DNA from: S012-109 sp964425105
Lineage (GTDB): Bacteria > Pseudomonadota > Gammaproteobacteria > SZUA-140
Assembly (NCBI GenBank): GCA_964425105.1
Contig: CAYRLE010000002.1
Coordinates: 1-64,000 of the forward strand
Length of the DNA stretch: 64,000 bases
Reading direction: 5' to 3'
The notes beneath the pieces are model-generated. The model searched no databases. It saw only the letters and a program-made list of their open reading frames with translations, and was not told the origin of the DNA. Of the stretch, positions 25,856 to 35,460 are shown one piece after another (within the stretch, counting starts at the first letter, position 1; the number at the start of each line of letters is the position of its first letter). Position numbers and translations under genes: made by a program.

Positions 25856-26491
25856 TCAGGCATCGGAGACACCCAGATCGTCCAGTTTCATGCGCAGCAC
25901 GCTGGTGTCGCTGCCGGGACGGCTGTGGTCCAGCGCCTTCTGATAGGCGGTGCGGGCCGCGGCCTTGTCGCCCATGGCCACATAGACATCGCCTTTGAGC
26001 GCCTCCGCCACGGCGGTGAAGGCATCGTTGGTCAAGGCCGCCAGCACGCTCAAGGCCTGCTGGGCATTGCCTTCCTCCACATGGACACGCGCCAGGCGCA
26101 GACGCGCCAGATCCTGCAATTCGGCCTGGGCACTGTGTTCCAGCACCCATTGCAGGCGTGCGCGCGCGGCAGGCAACTCCCCGGCCTCGATGCGTACCTT
26201 GGCCAGTGCCAGCGCAGCCAGATCGCTGTAGGGCGTGGCGGCATAGCTGTCGATGAGGTAGCTGCCGCGCTTGATCACCGCCTCCGTATTGCCCTGGCCC
26301 AGTTCACGGAGCAGCTGCTCATATTCCACCGATGCCGCCTCGGCCTGGTTATGGCGGTGGTCGATCCACAGCCTGCCGCCCACTGCCGCGCCCAGGGTGA
26401 GCACGGCACCGATGACGAACATCTTGCCGTTTTCCCTCCACCACTTGCGGATGGCCTCTACCTGCTGTTCCTCGGTTTCGTATGCGTTCAC
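25856..26491 (-). CDS. yfgM: YfgM-family tetratricopeptide protein
   Basis: 211 aa, GTG start at 26491 behind AGAGGAG. One N-terminal membrane anchor (MFVIGAVLTLGAAVGGRLWI, residues about 24-43) follows the conserved MNAYETEEQQVEAIRKWWRE. The periplasmic part has TPR-like helices (PYSDLAALALAKVRIEAGEL, DLARLRLARVHVEEGNAQQAL, KAAARTAYQKAL). In E. coli YfgM associates with the chaperone PpiD at the Sec translocon. The hisS-yfgM-bamB order is conserved in gammaproteobacteria. Confidence 0.93.
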   Translation of the reverse strand: MNAYETEEQQVEAIRKWWRENGKMFVIGAVLTLGAAVGGRLWIDHRHNQAEAASVEYEQLLRELGQGNTEAVIKRGSYLIDSYAATPYSDLAALALAKVRIEAGELPAARARLQWVLEHSAQAELQDLARLRLARVHVEEGNAQQALSVLAALTNDAFTAVAEALKGDVYVAMGDKAAARTAYQKALDHSRPGSDTSVLRMKLDDLGVSDA

Positions 26492-26510
26492 GATAACTCC
26501 TCTTTGTTTG

Positions 26511-26578
26511 GTGATGAGTGATGAGCACTCAAGGGAAGACTTACCCCTCCATACTCATCACCCATTACTCATCACCCA

Positions 26579-26584
<6 letters not shown>
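26511..26584. repeat. Heptad-repeat hairpin (hisS-yfgM)
   Basis: The left arm is two GTGATGA units (26511-26524). The right arm is CATCACC/CATTACT units (about 26552-26584). The right arm carries the hisS stop codon (TGA at 26579-26581). Confidence 0.85.
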
Positions 26585-27853
<1,269 letters not shown>

Positions 27854-27868
27854 GTTCCTCGTCCTGCT

Positions 27869-27889
27869 GATTCGTGATTCGTGATTGCG
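27869..27889. repeat. GATTCGT heptads (ispG-hisS gap)
   Basis: Two exact GATTCGT units and a third partial GATT lie in the 50-bp gap between ispG and hisS. This is a short variant of the 7-nt-period repeats. Confidence 0.6.
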
Positions 27890-27903
27890 GCAGGGGCGGC
27901 GCC

Positions 27904-29037
27904 TCAGCGCCCCTCGCCCTGCTGGACCACGATGGGAATGGGGGGCTTGGCGTCTGCGCCGTCACGCTGCTGCAGATAGTCGCGGATGGTCTGCTCCAGT
28001 TCGTCCAGCAGGGCCTCGCCGCTCACCTTGTGATGGGGCCGGCCATCGATATAGAGCAGATTGGGTGAGCCGCCGGTGAGCCCCACCTGGGCCTCGCGCG
28101 CCTCGCCGGGGCCATTGACCACGCAGCCGATGACCGCCACGTCCAGGGCCTCGTTGATGTCCTCCAGCCTTTCCTCCAGGGCGTTCACCGTGGCGATGAC
28201 ATCGAAGCGCTGCCGCGAACAGGAGGGACAGGCCACCAGGTTGATGCCGCGGCTGCGCAGGTGCAGGCTCCTGAGGATGTCGAAGCCGACCTTCACCTCT
28301 TCCACGGGGTCGGCGGCCAGGGAAACGCGGATGGTGTCGCCGATGCCCTCCGCCAGCAGCATGCCGATGCCCACCGCGGACTTCACCGTGCCGGAACGCA
28401 GCCCGCCCGCCTCGGTGATGCCCAGATGCAGGGGCTGTTCGATCTGCCGGGCCAGCAAGCGGTAGGCGGCCACGGTCATGAACACCTCGGAGGCCTTGAG
28501 GCTGACCTTGAAATCCTGAAAATCCAGGCGCTCCAGGATGTCGATATGGCGCAGCGCCGACTCCACCAGGGCCTCCGCCGTGGGTTCGCCATACTTCTTC
28601 TGCAGTTCCTTCTCCAGGGAACCGGCATTGACACCGATGCGGATGGGGATGCCGTGATCGCGGGCGCTGTCCACCACCGCCCGCACCCGCTCGTCGCGGC
28701 CGATGTTGCCGGGATTGATGCGCAGGCAGTCGGCACCCAGTTCGGCCACACGCAGGGCGATGCGATAGTCGAAATGGATGTCCGCCACCAGTGGCAGGCC
28801 CACCTGGCGGCGGATGCTGCCAAAGGCCTCGGCGGCATCCATGGTGGGCACGGAGACGCGCACGATATCGGCCCCGGCCTGCTGCAGGGCCTCGATCTGG
28901 GCCACCGTGGCGGCCACGTCGCAGGTCTCGGTATTGGTCATGCTCTGCACCGCGATGGGGGCATCACCGCCCACCGGCACCTCGCCCACATGGATGAGGC
29001 GGCTGCGGCGCCGCTGGATGGGGTTTGCTGTCTTCAT
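27904..29037 (-). CDS. ispG: (E)-4-hydroxy-3-methylbut-2-enyl-diphosphate synthase
   Basis: The sixth-step enzyme of the MEP isoprenoid pathway, a 4Fe-4S reductase. 377 aa. The N-terminal TIM barrel begins RRRSRLIHVGEVPVGGDAPI with MTNTETCDVAAT. The C-terminal cluster domain has the cysteine pair VACPSCSRQRFD and a third cysteine in VAVIGCVVNGPGEA. Overlaps the rodZ stop by 4 bp (ATGA). Cluster supply from the isc operon a few kb away is a functional link but not specific to this gene. Confidence 0.97.
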   Translation of the reverse strand: MKTANPIQRRRSRLIHVGEVPVGGDAPIAVQSMTNTETCDVAATVAQIEALQQAGADIVRVSVPTMDAAEAFGSIRRQVGLPLVADIHFDYRIALRVAELGADCLRINPGNIGRDERVRAVVDSARDHGIPIRIGVNAGSLEKELQKKYGEPTAEALVESALRHIDILERLDFQDFKVSLKASEVFMTVAAYRLLARQIEQPLHLGITEAGGLRSGTVKSAVGIGMLLAEGIGDTIRVSLAADPVEEVKVGFDILRSLHLRSRGINLVACPSCSRQRFDVIATVNALEERLEDINEALDVAVIGCVVNGPGEAREAQVGLTGGSPNLLYIDGRPHHKVSGEALLDELEQTIRDYLQQRDGADAKPPIPIVVQQGEGR

Positions 29038-30058
29038 GGTCTCGTCACTGCCTCGGGTCCGCCCAGCTTGAAGCGGGCCACATTGTTGCGGATATGCCGC
29101 CGCTGATCATAGGGCTTTCCATTGTATTCAATCTCCACCCCGGGCGCATAGCCCAGCAGGATGCTGAAAGGGGCACTGCCATCCAGCACCCGGGTCTGGC
29201 CGGCCTTGCCCAGGCCGAACATCAGGCGCCGTCCGCTGCCATCGCTGATTTCCACCCAGGAGTCGGCGCTGAAATGCAGCACCAGGCGGTCACCGGCCAC
29301 GCTTGCCGACGTGGCATCAGGCACCGCCTGCGGCGGCTCCACAGCGGGCATTGCTGCCGCGGCCTGCGGTGCCACCGGTCGGGGCTTAGCAGCGGGCGGC
29401 AGCGGCTCAGCTAGAGGCGTAGCGGCAGGCGCCGGCAGTGTTTCGGGAGCCGGAGCCAGGGCCACCATCGGGGACGGCGNNNNNNNNNNNNNNNNNNNNN
29501 NNNNNNNNNNNNNNNNNNNNNNNNNNNNNNNNNNNNNNNNNNNNNNNNNNNNNNNNNNNNNNNNNNNNNNNNNNNNNNNGCAGGCGCCGGCAGTGTTTCG
29601 GGAGCCGGAGCCAGGGCCACCATCGGGGACGGCGCCTTGCTGCCGCCCTCCCCGCCGGAGAAGAACCACACCAGCAGCAGAATGATCACGCCCACGCCCA
29701 CCAGCACACCGGCCCAGTATTCCACGTTGATCCTGCGCGGCCGGGGCATGCCCGAGGTGAGATCGGCATGCAGGGAGGGTGGTTCGATGCCGCTGTGTTC
29801 GAAGGCCTCCACCAGAGGCTCGCCGGGGATGCCCAGCAGGCGCGCATATTTTCTCAGGTAACCGCTGACGAAGATGGGCGCCGGAAAATGAGCGAAGTCC
29901 TCGTCCTCGAGATGGGCGATCTGGGCGGCACTGAGATGGAGTTCCAGCGCCACTTCCTCGCGGCTCAACTCAAGGGCTTCGCGCGCCTCGCGCAGGCGCA
30001 CACCGATGGTGCAGCCCTCGGCAGGCACCTCCTGAATGAGCGGCTGTTCCTCGTTCAT
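29034..30058 (-). CDS. rodZ: Cytoskeletal protein RodZ (frame broken only by an assembly gap)
   Basis: RodZ links MreB to the elongation machinery. The N-terminal helix-turn-helix (VRLREAREALELSREEVALE, then LHLSAAQIAHLEDEDFAHFP) is followed by IFVSGYLRKYARLLGIPGE, a basic stretch, one membrane helix (WAGVLVGVGVIILLLVWFF), a Pro/Ala-rich periplasmic linker and a C-terminal DUF4115 beta domain (LVLHFSADSWVEISDGSGRR). The linker contains a 100-N run flanked by an identical 55-bp sequence. Collapsing the duplicate and the Ns joins the two halves in one frame, so the gene is almost certainly intact. Lies between pilW and ispG, a conserved order. Confidence 0.92.
29425..29634. other. Assembly join: 100 N between identical 55-bp copies
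   Basis: Bases 29425-29479 and 29580-29634 are identical, and 29480-29579 are N. An exact 55-bp overlap is what two contigs ending at a shared 55-mer would leave, so the Ns and one copy are artefact and no real sequence is missing. Removing 155 bp restores the rodZ frame. Confidence 0.92.
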
Positions 30059-30061
30059 GGC

Positions 30062-30823
30062 TCACTCCTGTGCCGTCAGGGCACGGGTCTCCGGGGAATC
30101 GGGAAATTTCTCCCTGAGCATCTGGCTATAGGCCGCCACGGCGCGCTGGTTGCCCAGCTGTTTCTCCATCTGCAGGGCCAGCCACAGGCTGCGGGGATTG
30201 TGCCGCGCCACCCGCTCATAGCGCTGCAGGAAGGCGCGTGCCTGCCGATAGCGCTGTTCCTCGTAGCTCAGCTTCATCATCTGATAGAGGGTGGAGGCGC
30301 GCAGGGGGTTGACCTTCAAGGCATGGCGGAAGTAGGCCTCGGCGCGCGCCCGGTCGGGGATGCGCAAGGCACAGAGTCCGGCATTCTCATAGGCCTCGTC
30401 GGGACGGCGGTACTCCGGAACCTGCAGCGTCTGCAGGAAGCGTTCTATGGCGGCATCATAGTGGCCGTGGCCACAGAGAAACACCCCATAGTTGTTCAGT
30501 AAGGCGGGGTCCTTGGGCGTCAACTCCAGGGCCCGCTGGAAATGCTTCTCCGCCAGTTCCGGCGATCCCAGGCGGTTGTACAGCAAGGCGATATAGTGAT
30601 GAGCGGCAGGCAGCTTGGGATCCTGCTCCAGGGCCCGCCGCAGCTTGTCCAGCGCCACGTCCAGGTTGCCCTGCTGCATGTAGCGCACGCCTAGTTCCGC
30701 ATTGATCTGCGCCGGGCTGCGCGGCCCCTGCGGTTCGCGGCCATGCTGGGTGCTGCAGGCCACCGGCAACAGGCCGAGCAACAGCAGCAACCACAGCCAG
30801 CCGCGGCCACTCGTCACGCTCAT
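30062..30823 (-). CDS. pilW: Type IV pilus biogenesis lipoprotein PilW/PilF
   Basis: An outer-membrane lipoprotein that helps the pilus secretin assemble. The start at 30823 gives a lipoprotein signal (WLLLLLGLLPVAC, Cys23) and a 4-bp overlap with rlmN. The rest is a run of tetratricopeptide repeats: LGVRYMQQGNLDVALDKLRR, HHYIALLYNRLGSPELAEKH, LLNNYGVFLCGHGHYDAAIE, AYENAGLCALRIPDRARAEA and further copies. 253 aa. The rlmN-pilW-rodZ-ispG order is typical. Confidence 0.94.
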   Translation of the reverse strand: MSVTSGRGWLWLLLLLGLLPVACSTQHGREPQGPRSPAQINAELGVRYMQQGNLDVALDKLRRALEQDPKLPAAHHYIALLYNRLGSPELAEKHFQRALELTPKDPALLNNYGVFLCGHGHYDAAIERFLQTLQVPEYRRPDEAYENAGLCALRIPDRARAEAYFRHALKVNPLRASTLYQMMKLSYEEQRYRQARAFLQRYERVARHNPRSLWLALQMEKQLGNQRAVAAYSQMLREKFPDSPETRALTAQE

Positions 30824-31923
30824 GGGCGCGCCTCCGCTACCACGGGCACGGCGAGACGGCGGCTGCGGCTGGTGCGGTCCTGGACCTCGCCCACCAACTG
30901 GCCGCAGGCCGCGGCGATATCCTCGCCGCGGGTCTTGCGGGTCACCGTGGTGATGCCACCCGCCATCAGGACCTCGCGAAAGGCGTCGATGTCGGGTCGG
31001 CTGGAACAATGGTAGGGAGCGCCGGGAAAAGGGTTGAAGGGGATCAGGTTCACCTTGGATGGCACTTGGCGCATCAGGGCCAGCAGACGCCGCGCATGGG
31101 CCAGGCTGTCGTTGACCCCCGCCAGCATGACGTATTCGAAGGTGATGCGGCGCCGCGGCGCGGCCTCCACGTAGCGCCGGCAGGCCGCCATCAGCTCGGC
31201 AATGGGGTACTTGCGGTTGAGCGGCACCAGCTGGTCGCGCAGTTCATCATCGGGGGCATGCAGGGAGACGGCAAGGCTGACATCGCAGGTTTCGCGCAGG
31301 CGGTCGATGCCCGGCACCAGGCCCGCGGTGCTCAGGGTGAGGCGCCGCCGCGACAGGCCATAGGCATGGTCCTCCATCATCAGGCGCATGGCGTCCACCA
31401 CGGCATCGAAGTTCAGCAGCGGCTCGCCCATGCCCATCAGCACCACATTGGTGACCGGCCGGCTGGGGCCGGCGGCGCCCAGTTCGCGCTGCGCGATCCA
31501 CAGCTGAGCGATGATCTCGGCGGTCTGCAGATTGCGGTTGTAACCCTGGCGGGCCGTGGAGCAGAAGGTGCAGTTGAGGGCGCAACCCACCTGGGAGGAA
31601 ATGCACAGGGTGCCGCGGTCCTCCTCGGGAATGAACACCGTCTCGATGGCATTGCCGTCCGCCAGCCGCAGCAGCCACTTGCGGGTGCCATCGCGGGAAT
31701 CCTGGCGGCAGAGGATCTCCGGCAGCTGGATGACGGCGCTCGCCTCCAGGCGGCTGCGCAGCGCCTTGCTGAGATTGGTCATCTCGGCAAAGTCGGTGAC
31801 CCCCTGCTGGTGAATCCATTTCAGCAATTGGGAAGCGCGAAAGGCCTTCTCCCCCTGTGCGGCGAAGAAGGCCTCCAGCGACCGGCGGTCGAGATTCAGC
31901 AGATTGACTCTATCCTGCTCCAA
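30820..31923 (-). CDS. rlmN: Dual-specificity rRNA/tRNA adenine C2-methyltransferase RlmN
   Basis: A radical-SAM enzyme that methylates A2503 of 23S rRNA and A37 of some tRNAs. 367 aa. The cluster motif CALNCTFC (CxxxCxxC) follows SSQVG; the SAM region has MGMGEPLLNFDAVVDAMRLM. The C-terminal FNPFPGAPYHCSS has the second catalytic cysteine. The N-terminal accessory domain begins NLLNLDRRSLEAFFAAQGE. It lies downstream of ndk, as is usual in this group. Confidence 0.97.
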   Translation of the reverse strand: MEQDRVNLLNLDRRSLEAFFAAQGEKAFRASQLLKWIHQQGVTDFAEMTNLSKALRSRLEASAVIQLPEILCRQDSRDGTRKWLLRLADGNAIETVFIPEEDRGTLCISSQVGCALNCTFCSTARQGYNRNLQTAEIIAQLWIAQRELGAAGPSRPVTNVVLMGMGEPLLNFDAVVDAMRLMMEDHAYGLSRRRLTLSTAGLVPGIDRLRETCDVSLAVSLHAPDDELRDQLVPLNRKYPIAELMAACRRYVEAAPRRRITFEYVMLAGVNDSLAHARRLLALMRQVPSKVNLIPFNPFPGAPYHCSSRPDIDAFREVLMAGGITTVTRKTRGEDIAAACGQLVGEVQDRTSRSRRLAVPVVAEARP

Positions 31924-31944
31924 AGCGGCTCCCTGCAGTCTGCA

Positions 31945-32376
31945 TCAGCGGGTCCTCGGGCAGATTTCCTCGGCGCTGAAGAAGAACTCGATCTCGGCCT
32001 TGGCGGTGTCGGGACCGTCGGAGCCATGTACTGCATTCTCTTCCACGTTTTCCGCGAAATCGGCGCGGATGGTGCCGGGGGCCGCCTCGGCGGGATTGGT
32101 GGCGCCCATCAACTCGCGGTGGCGGGCGATGGCATTCTCCCCTTCCAGCACCTGCACCATCACCGGTCCGGAGGTCATGAAACTGACCAGATCATTGAAG
32201 AAAGGGCGCTCCTTGTGCACGGCATAGAAAGACTCCGCCTGCTCGCGGCTCAGGTGCATCATCCTGGCGGCAATGATGCGCAGCCCGCCGTCCTCGAAAC
32301 GGGTATAGATCTTGCCGATGACGTTCTTCGCCACGGCATCGGGTTTGATGATGGATAAGGTACGTTCGATGGCCAT
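31945..32376 (-). CDS. ndk: Nucleoside diphosphate kinase
   Basis: Transfers the terminal phosphate between nucleoside triphosphates and diphosphates. The start at 32376 (MAIERTLSIIKPDAVAKN) gives 143 aa, the family size. The catalytic histidine is His117 in NAVHGSDG. Other motifs are RFEDGGLRIIAARM and GATNPAEAAPGTIR. It is followed by rlmN after 21 bp. Upstream it is separated from iscX by about 490 bp of repeats and a terminator. Confidence 0.98.
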   Translation of the reverse strand: MAIERTLSIIKPDAVAKNVIGKIYTRFEDGGLRIIAARMMHLSREQAESFYAVHKERPFFNDLVSFMTSGPVMVQVLEGENAIARHRELMGATNPAEAAPGTIRADFAENVEENAVHGSDGPDTAKAEIEFFFSAEEICPRTR

Positions 32377-32400
32377 GCAGTTGCTCCGTTGCTTGGGCTG

Positions 32401-32467
32401 GTGATGAGTAATGCGTGATGAGTGATGCGTGATGGGAAAGCCCCCCAGCACGCATCACTCATCACCC
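32401..32467. repeat. Heptad-repeat hairpin upstream of ndk
   Basis: The left arm is five exact 7-nt units (GTGATGA, GTAATGC, GTGATGA, GTGATGC, GTGATGG; 32401-32435). After 16 bp, a shorter right arm (about 32452-32467) of CATCACT-type units follows. It sits 25 bp upstream of the ndk start, so it is probably in the ndk 5' leader or promoter region. Confidence 0.85.
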
Positions 32468-32471
32468 CTCT

Positions 32472-32499
32472 ATTTATAAATAAGCCCGCGACCGCGGGC
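32472..32499 (-). terminator. Probable terminator at the end of the isc operon
   Basis: On the minus strand GCCCGC-GGTC-GCGGGC (32484-32499) is followed by TTATTTATAAAT. It lies about 370 bp past iscX, beyond a repeat element, and before ndk. Confidence 0.55.
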
Positions 32500-32612
32500 A
32501 GGAAGGCGACAATGCGATCCAAGAAAACCGCAGGCATTGTAACGCCTCGGGCTGGGGGTGGCAATGTTCCAATAGGGCCAATAGCCGGGCACAAAGCGCC
32601 CCTCAATCCCTT

Positions 32613-32773
32613 GGGAACCTCTGATTAATTCTGGGCCGGATGGATGGCGAGATGAAATGTTCCGGATCAAGGCGAAAAGCGCAGGTAATAGCGTGCTATT
32701 GCCAAGATTTTCAACGCCGAGCCGGGATATTTCAGCCGCTAGACACCGGTTCATGAATTAATCAGAGGTTCCC
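32613..32773. mobile_element. 161-bp TIR element, copy B
   Basis: The ends are near-perfect inverted repeats GGGAACCTCTGATTAATTC, and the body matches copy A at 18565-18712 in the opposite orientation. No ORF. It lies in the gap between ndk and iscX together with two other repeat types. Its right end directly abuts a TTGTATC/TTTTCTC heptad array. A partial third copy is at 60555-60594. Confidence 0.85.
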
Positions 32774-32801
32774 TTGTATCTTTTCTCTTGTATCTTTTCT
32801 C
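32774..32801. repeat. TTGTATC/TTTTCTC heptad array
   Basis: Four exact 7-nt units in the order TTGTATC, TTTTCTC, TTGTATC, TTTTCTC. The same units occur at 62903-62930. The rest of 32802-32870 shows nothing recognisable. Confidence 0.75.
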
Positions 32802-32870
32802 TTGCCCGTTTCGGTGAATTATTTCGCTGCGTGTCTGATCTACTCTGTCACTCCAGAGGGTCAATTGCCG

Positions 32871-33071
32871 TCATTCCCGCTCCTCGATCCAGGCCATCTG
32901 GATGGCCTCGAGGATTTTCTCCCCGCAATGGGCGGGATCGTCCTCGAACTCGGGCAGGGCGCGCACCCACTCGGCCAGCTCGGTAAAACGCAGCTGCAAG
33001 GGGTCCACCTCGGGGTGGGCCTCATCCAGGGCAATGGCGATCTCCAGGCTGTCGGTCCATTTCAGTCCCAT
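32871..33071 (-). CDS. iscX: Fe-S assembly protein IscX
   Basis: 66-aa acidic protein that binds IscS and iron and modulates cluster assembly. The sequence GLKWTDSLEIAIALDEAHPE, DPLQLRFTELAEWV and the end ILEAIQMAWIEE match the family. It starts 11 bp after fdx as the last gene of the isc operon. Confidence 0.96.
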   Translation of the reverse strand: MGLKWTDSLEIAIALDEAHPEVDPLQLRFTELAEWVRALPEFEDDPAHCGEKILEAIQMAWIEERE

Positions 33072-33082
33072 GGCGGCATCTC

Positions 33083-33421
33083 CTAATCGTTTTCGGAAAC
33101 CAGGTTGATGGTGTATTTGGGGATCTCGATCACCAGGTCGCGGTCATCGACGATGGCCTGACAACTGAGGCGCGAATCGGGCTCCAGCCCCCAGGCCTTG
33201 TCCAGCATGTCGTCCTCGTCCTCGCTGGCCGGGTCGAGGGAATCCAACCCTTCCCGCACATAGACATGGCAGGTGGTGCAGGCGCAGGACTTCTCGCAGG
33301 CATGCTCGATCTCGATACCGTGCTGCAGAGCGGCGTCACAGATGCTGATGCCCGGCTCCACTTCGATCACCTCTCCATCCGGACAGAGTTTTTCGTGAGG
33401 CAAGAATATCAATTTGGGCAT
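33083..33421 (-). CDS. fdx: Isc-type 2Fe-2S ferredoxin
   Basis: An adrenodoxin-type ferredoxin that donates electrons in Fe-S cluster assembly. 112 aa. The cluster ligands are in EHACEKSCACTTCHVYV (C-x5-C-x2-C) and the fourth cysteine in SRLSCQAIV. The acidic segment DPASEDEDDMLDKAW is typical of the family. It lies between hscA and iscX as in E. coli; a short heptad array occupies part of the 111-bp gap to hscA. Confidence 0.97.
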   Translation of the reverse strand: MPKLIFLPHEKLCPDGEVIEVEPGISICDAALQHGIEIEHACEKSCACTTCHVYVREGLDSLDPASEDEDDMLDKAWGLEPDSRLSCQAIVDDRDLVIEIPKYTINLVSEND

Positions 33422-33500
33422 GGCTTCAATGTTCTCTCATTAATCGGAAAATCGATAAATGTGTTGATTCCAGATGACGCGGTGGAGATGCTCATCTGCA

Positions 33501-33528
33501 CCTAACTCCTCACGCCTCACACCTCACC
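33501..33528. repeat. GTGAGGN heptads after hscA
   Basis: Four exact units on the plus strand: CCTAACT, CCTCACG, CCTCACA, CCTCACC. The array begins a few bases past the hscA stop. No partner arm is seen nearby. Confidence 0.75.
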
Positions 33529-33532
33529 GGCA

Positions 33533-35407
33533 TCACAACTCCTCTACCCGCTGTCCCGCCAGCGCCTGCCGGATGCTGGCATCCATGCGCCGCGCGGCAA
33601 AGGACGAGGTCAGGCGGTCCAGTTCGGCGACGGCGTTCTTGATGGCGGCGGGGTCGTCGCCCTGGCGCACGGCCTTGAGCACCGCCAGGGCCTGATCGAT
33701 GGCCGCCCGCTCTTCCGCCTCCAGCAGACGTTCACCATCGGCTGCCAGAGCGGCTTCCAGGGCGACGATGACCTGCTCCGCCTCCACCTGCTGTTCGCGC
33801 AGGCGGCGTTGCTCCACGTCTTCCCGGGCGTGGGCGTAGGAATCCCGCAGCATCTGCTCGATCTCGCTGTCGCTGAGGCCATAGGAGGGCTTGATCTCGA
33901 TATGGCTTTCCACACCGCTGCTCAGTTCCCGGGCGCTGACGCTCAACAGGCCGTCGGCGTCCACCTGGAAGGTCACCTGGATGCGCGCGGCGCCGGCCAC
34001 CATGGGCGGTATGCCGCGCAACTCGAAACGGGCCAGGGAGCGGTTGTCCGCCACCAGTTCCCGTTCGCCCTGCACCACGTGGATGACCATGGCGGTCTGG
34101 CCGTCCTTGAAGGTGGTGAACTCCTGGGCGCGGCTGACGGGAATGGTGGTATTGCGGGGGATGATCTTCTCCACCAGGCCACCCATGGTCTCCAGCCCCA
34201 GGGAGAGCGGGATCACATCCAGCAGCAGCATTTCATCGCCCGGCTTGTTGCCCGCCAGGATGTCGGCCTGGATGGCAGCGCCGATGGCCACCACTTTGTC
34301 GGGGTCGATGTCCACATGGGGTTCGCAGGCGAAAAACTCGCCCACCCGGCGCCGTACATAGGGGATGCGGGTGGATCCGCCCACCATCACCACCTCGCGA
34401 ATCTCCTCGCGTGTCACGCCGGCATCGCGCAGCACCCGCCGGCAGGGCGCCAGGGTACGCTGGACGAGAGGCTCGATCATGGCTTCGAAGTCGCTGCGGC
34501 TCAGGCTGCCCTGCCAGCGGCTGCCGTCGGGGCGCGCCACCTCCAGGGGCACTGCCTCCTCGTCCGTCAGGGCCTCCTTGGCGGCACGCGCCACGTGCAT
34601 CACCCGCCGCAGCAGGCCATGGCCGGCCTCGCCGCCGAAGCCGGCCTGTTCCAGAATCCATTCGGCGATGATGCGGTCGATGTCGTCACCGCCCAGGGCA
34701 GAATCCCCCGCCGTGGCCAACACCTCGAAGACGCCGCGGCTGAAGCGCAGGATGGAGATATCGAAGGTGCCCCCGCCCAGATCGTAGATGGCATGTACGC
34801 CTTCGGCGCCCTGGTCCAGGCCGTAGGCCACTGCCGCCGCCGTGGGCTCGTTGAGCAGGCGCAATACCTTGAGGCCCGCCAGGCGCGCCGCGTCCTTGGT
34901 GGCCTGGCGCTGGGCATCGTCGAAATAGGCGGGCACGGTGATCACCACCCCCTCCAGCGCCCCGCCCAGGGCATCCTCGGCACGGGACTTGAGGGCCTTG
35001 AGTATCTCGGCGGACACCTCCACCGGACTCACCTCGCCGGCACGGGTGCAGATGTGCGGCATGCCGCCCTCGCCCTCGCTGAACTCGTAGGGAAAGCGGT
35101 CGGCGAGGGTCTGGACATCGGCCAGGCCGCGCCCCATGAAACGCTTCACCGAGGCGATGGTATTGAGGGGGTCATCGAAGACCGAGGACTGCGCCGCTGC
35201 GCCCACCAGGGGCTGGCCCTGGGACCGGTAGTAAACCACAGACGGCAGCAGATGGCGCCCTTCCTCATCGGGGAGGGTCTGGGCCACACCGTCGCGCACC
35301 GTGGCCACCAGGGAATTGGTGGTGCCGAGATCGATGCCGGCGGCCAGACGCTGGCGGGGTTGCGCCTCGGGCGTGGTGCCCGGTTCACTGATTTGCAATA
35401 AGGCCAT
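33533..35407 (-). CDS. hscA: Fe-S assembly chaperone HscA
   Basis: Specialised Hsp70 that works with HscB to release clusters from IscU. 624 aa. The ATPase signatures are GIDLGTTNSLVATV, IYDLGGGTFDISIL and VVMVGGSTRIPYVRRRVGEF. The substrate-binding domain is included; its partner motif LPPVK is present in the iscU product of the same operon. Compared with DnaK the C-terminal lid is shorter, as expected for HscA. It is flanked by GTGAGGN heptad arrays on both sides. Confidence 0.97.
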   Translation of the reverse strand: MALLQISEPGTTPEAQPRQRLAAGIDLGTTNSLVATVRDGVAQTLPDEEGRHLLPSVVYYRSQGQPLVGAAAQSSVFDDPLNTIASVKRFMGRGLADVQTLADRFPYEFSEGEGGMPHICTRAGEVSPVEVSAEILKALKSRAEDALGGALEGVVITVPAYFDDAQRQATKDAARLAGLKVLRLLNEPTAAAVAYGLDQGAEGVHAIYDLGGGTFDISILRFSRGVFEVLATAGDSALGGDDIDRIIAEWILEQAGFGGEAGHGLLRRVMHVARAAKEALTDEEAVPLEVARPDGSRWQGSLSRSDFEAMIEPLVQRTLAPCRRVLRDAGVTREEIREVVMVGGSTRIPYVRRRVGEFFACEPHVDIDPDKVVAIGAAIQADILAGNKPGDEMLLLDVIPLSLGLETMGGLVEKIIPRNTTIPVSRAQEFTTFKDGQTAMVIHVVQGERELVADNRSLARFELRGIPPMVAGAARIQVTFQVDADGLLSVSARELSSGVESHIEIKPSYGLSDSEIEQMLRDSYAHAREDVEQRRLREQQVEAEQVIVALEAALAADGERLLEAEERAAIDQALAVLKAVRQGDDPAAIKNAVAELDRLTSSFAARRMDASIRQALAGQRVEEL

Positions 35408-35420
35408 GATTCGATTTTCC

Positions 35421-35460
35421 GTTAGGTGTGAGGCGTGAGGGGTGAGGCGTTCACGCCTCA
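35421..35460. repeat. GTGAGGN heptad hairpin (hscA-hscB)
   Basis: Four units (GTTAGGT, GTGAGGC, GTGAGGG, GTGAGGC) are followed by a short inverted arm (CACGCCTCA). The last bases contain the hscB stop codon (TGA at 35458-35460). Confidence 0.8.

Noticed and set aside
29034..30058. Frameshifted rodZ pseudogene
   Set aside because: The frame change disappears when the duplicated 55 bp and the Ns are collapsed.
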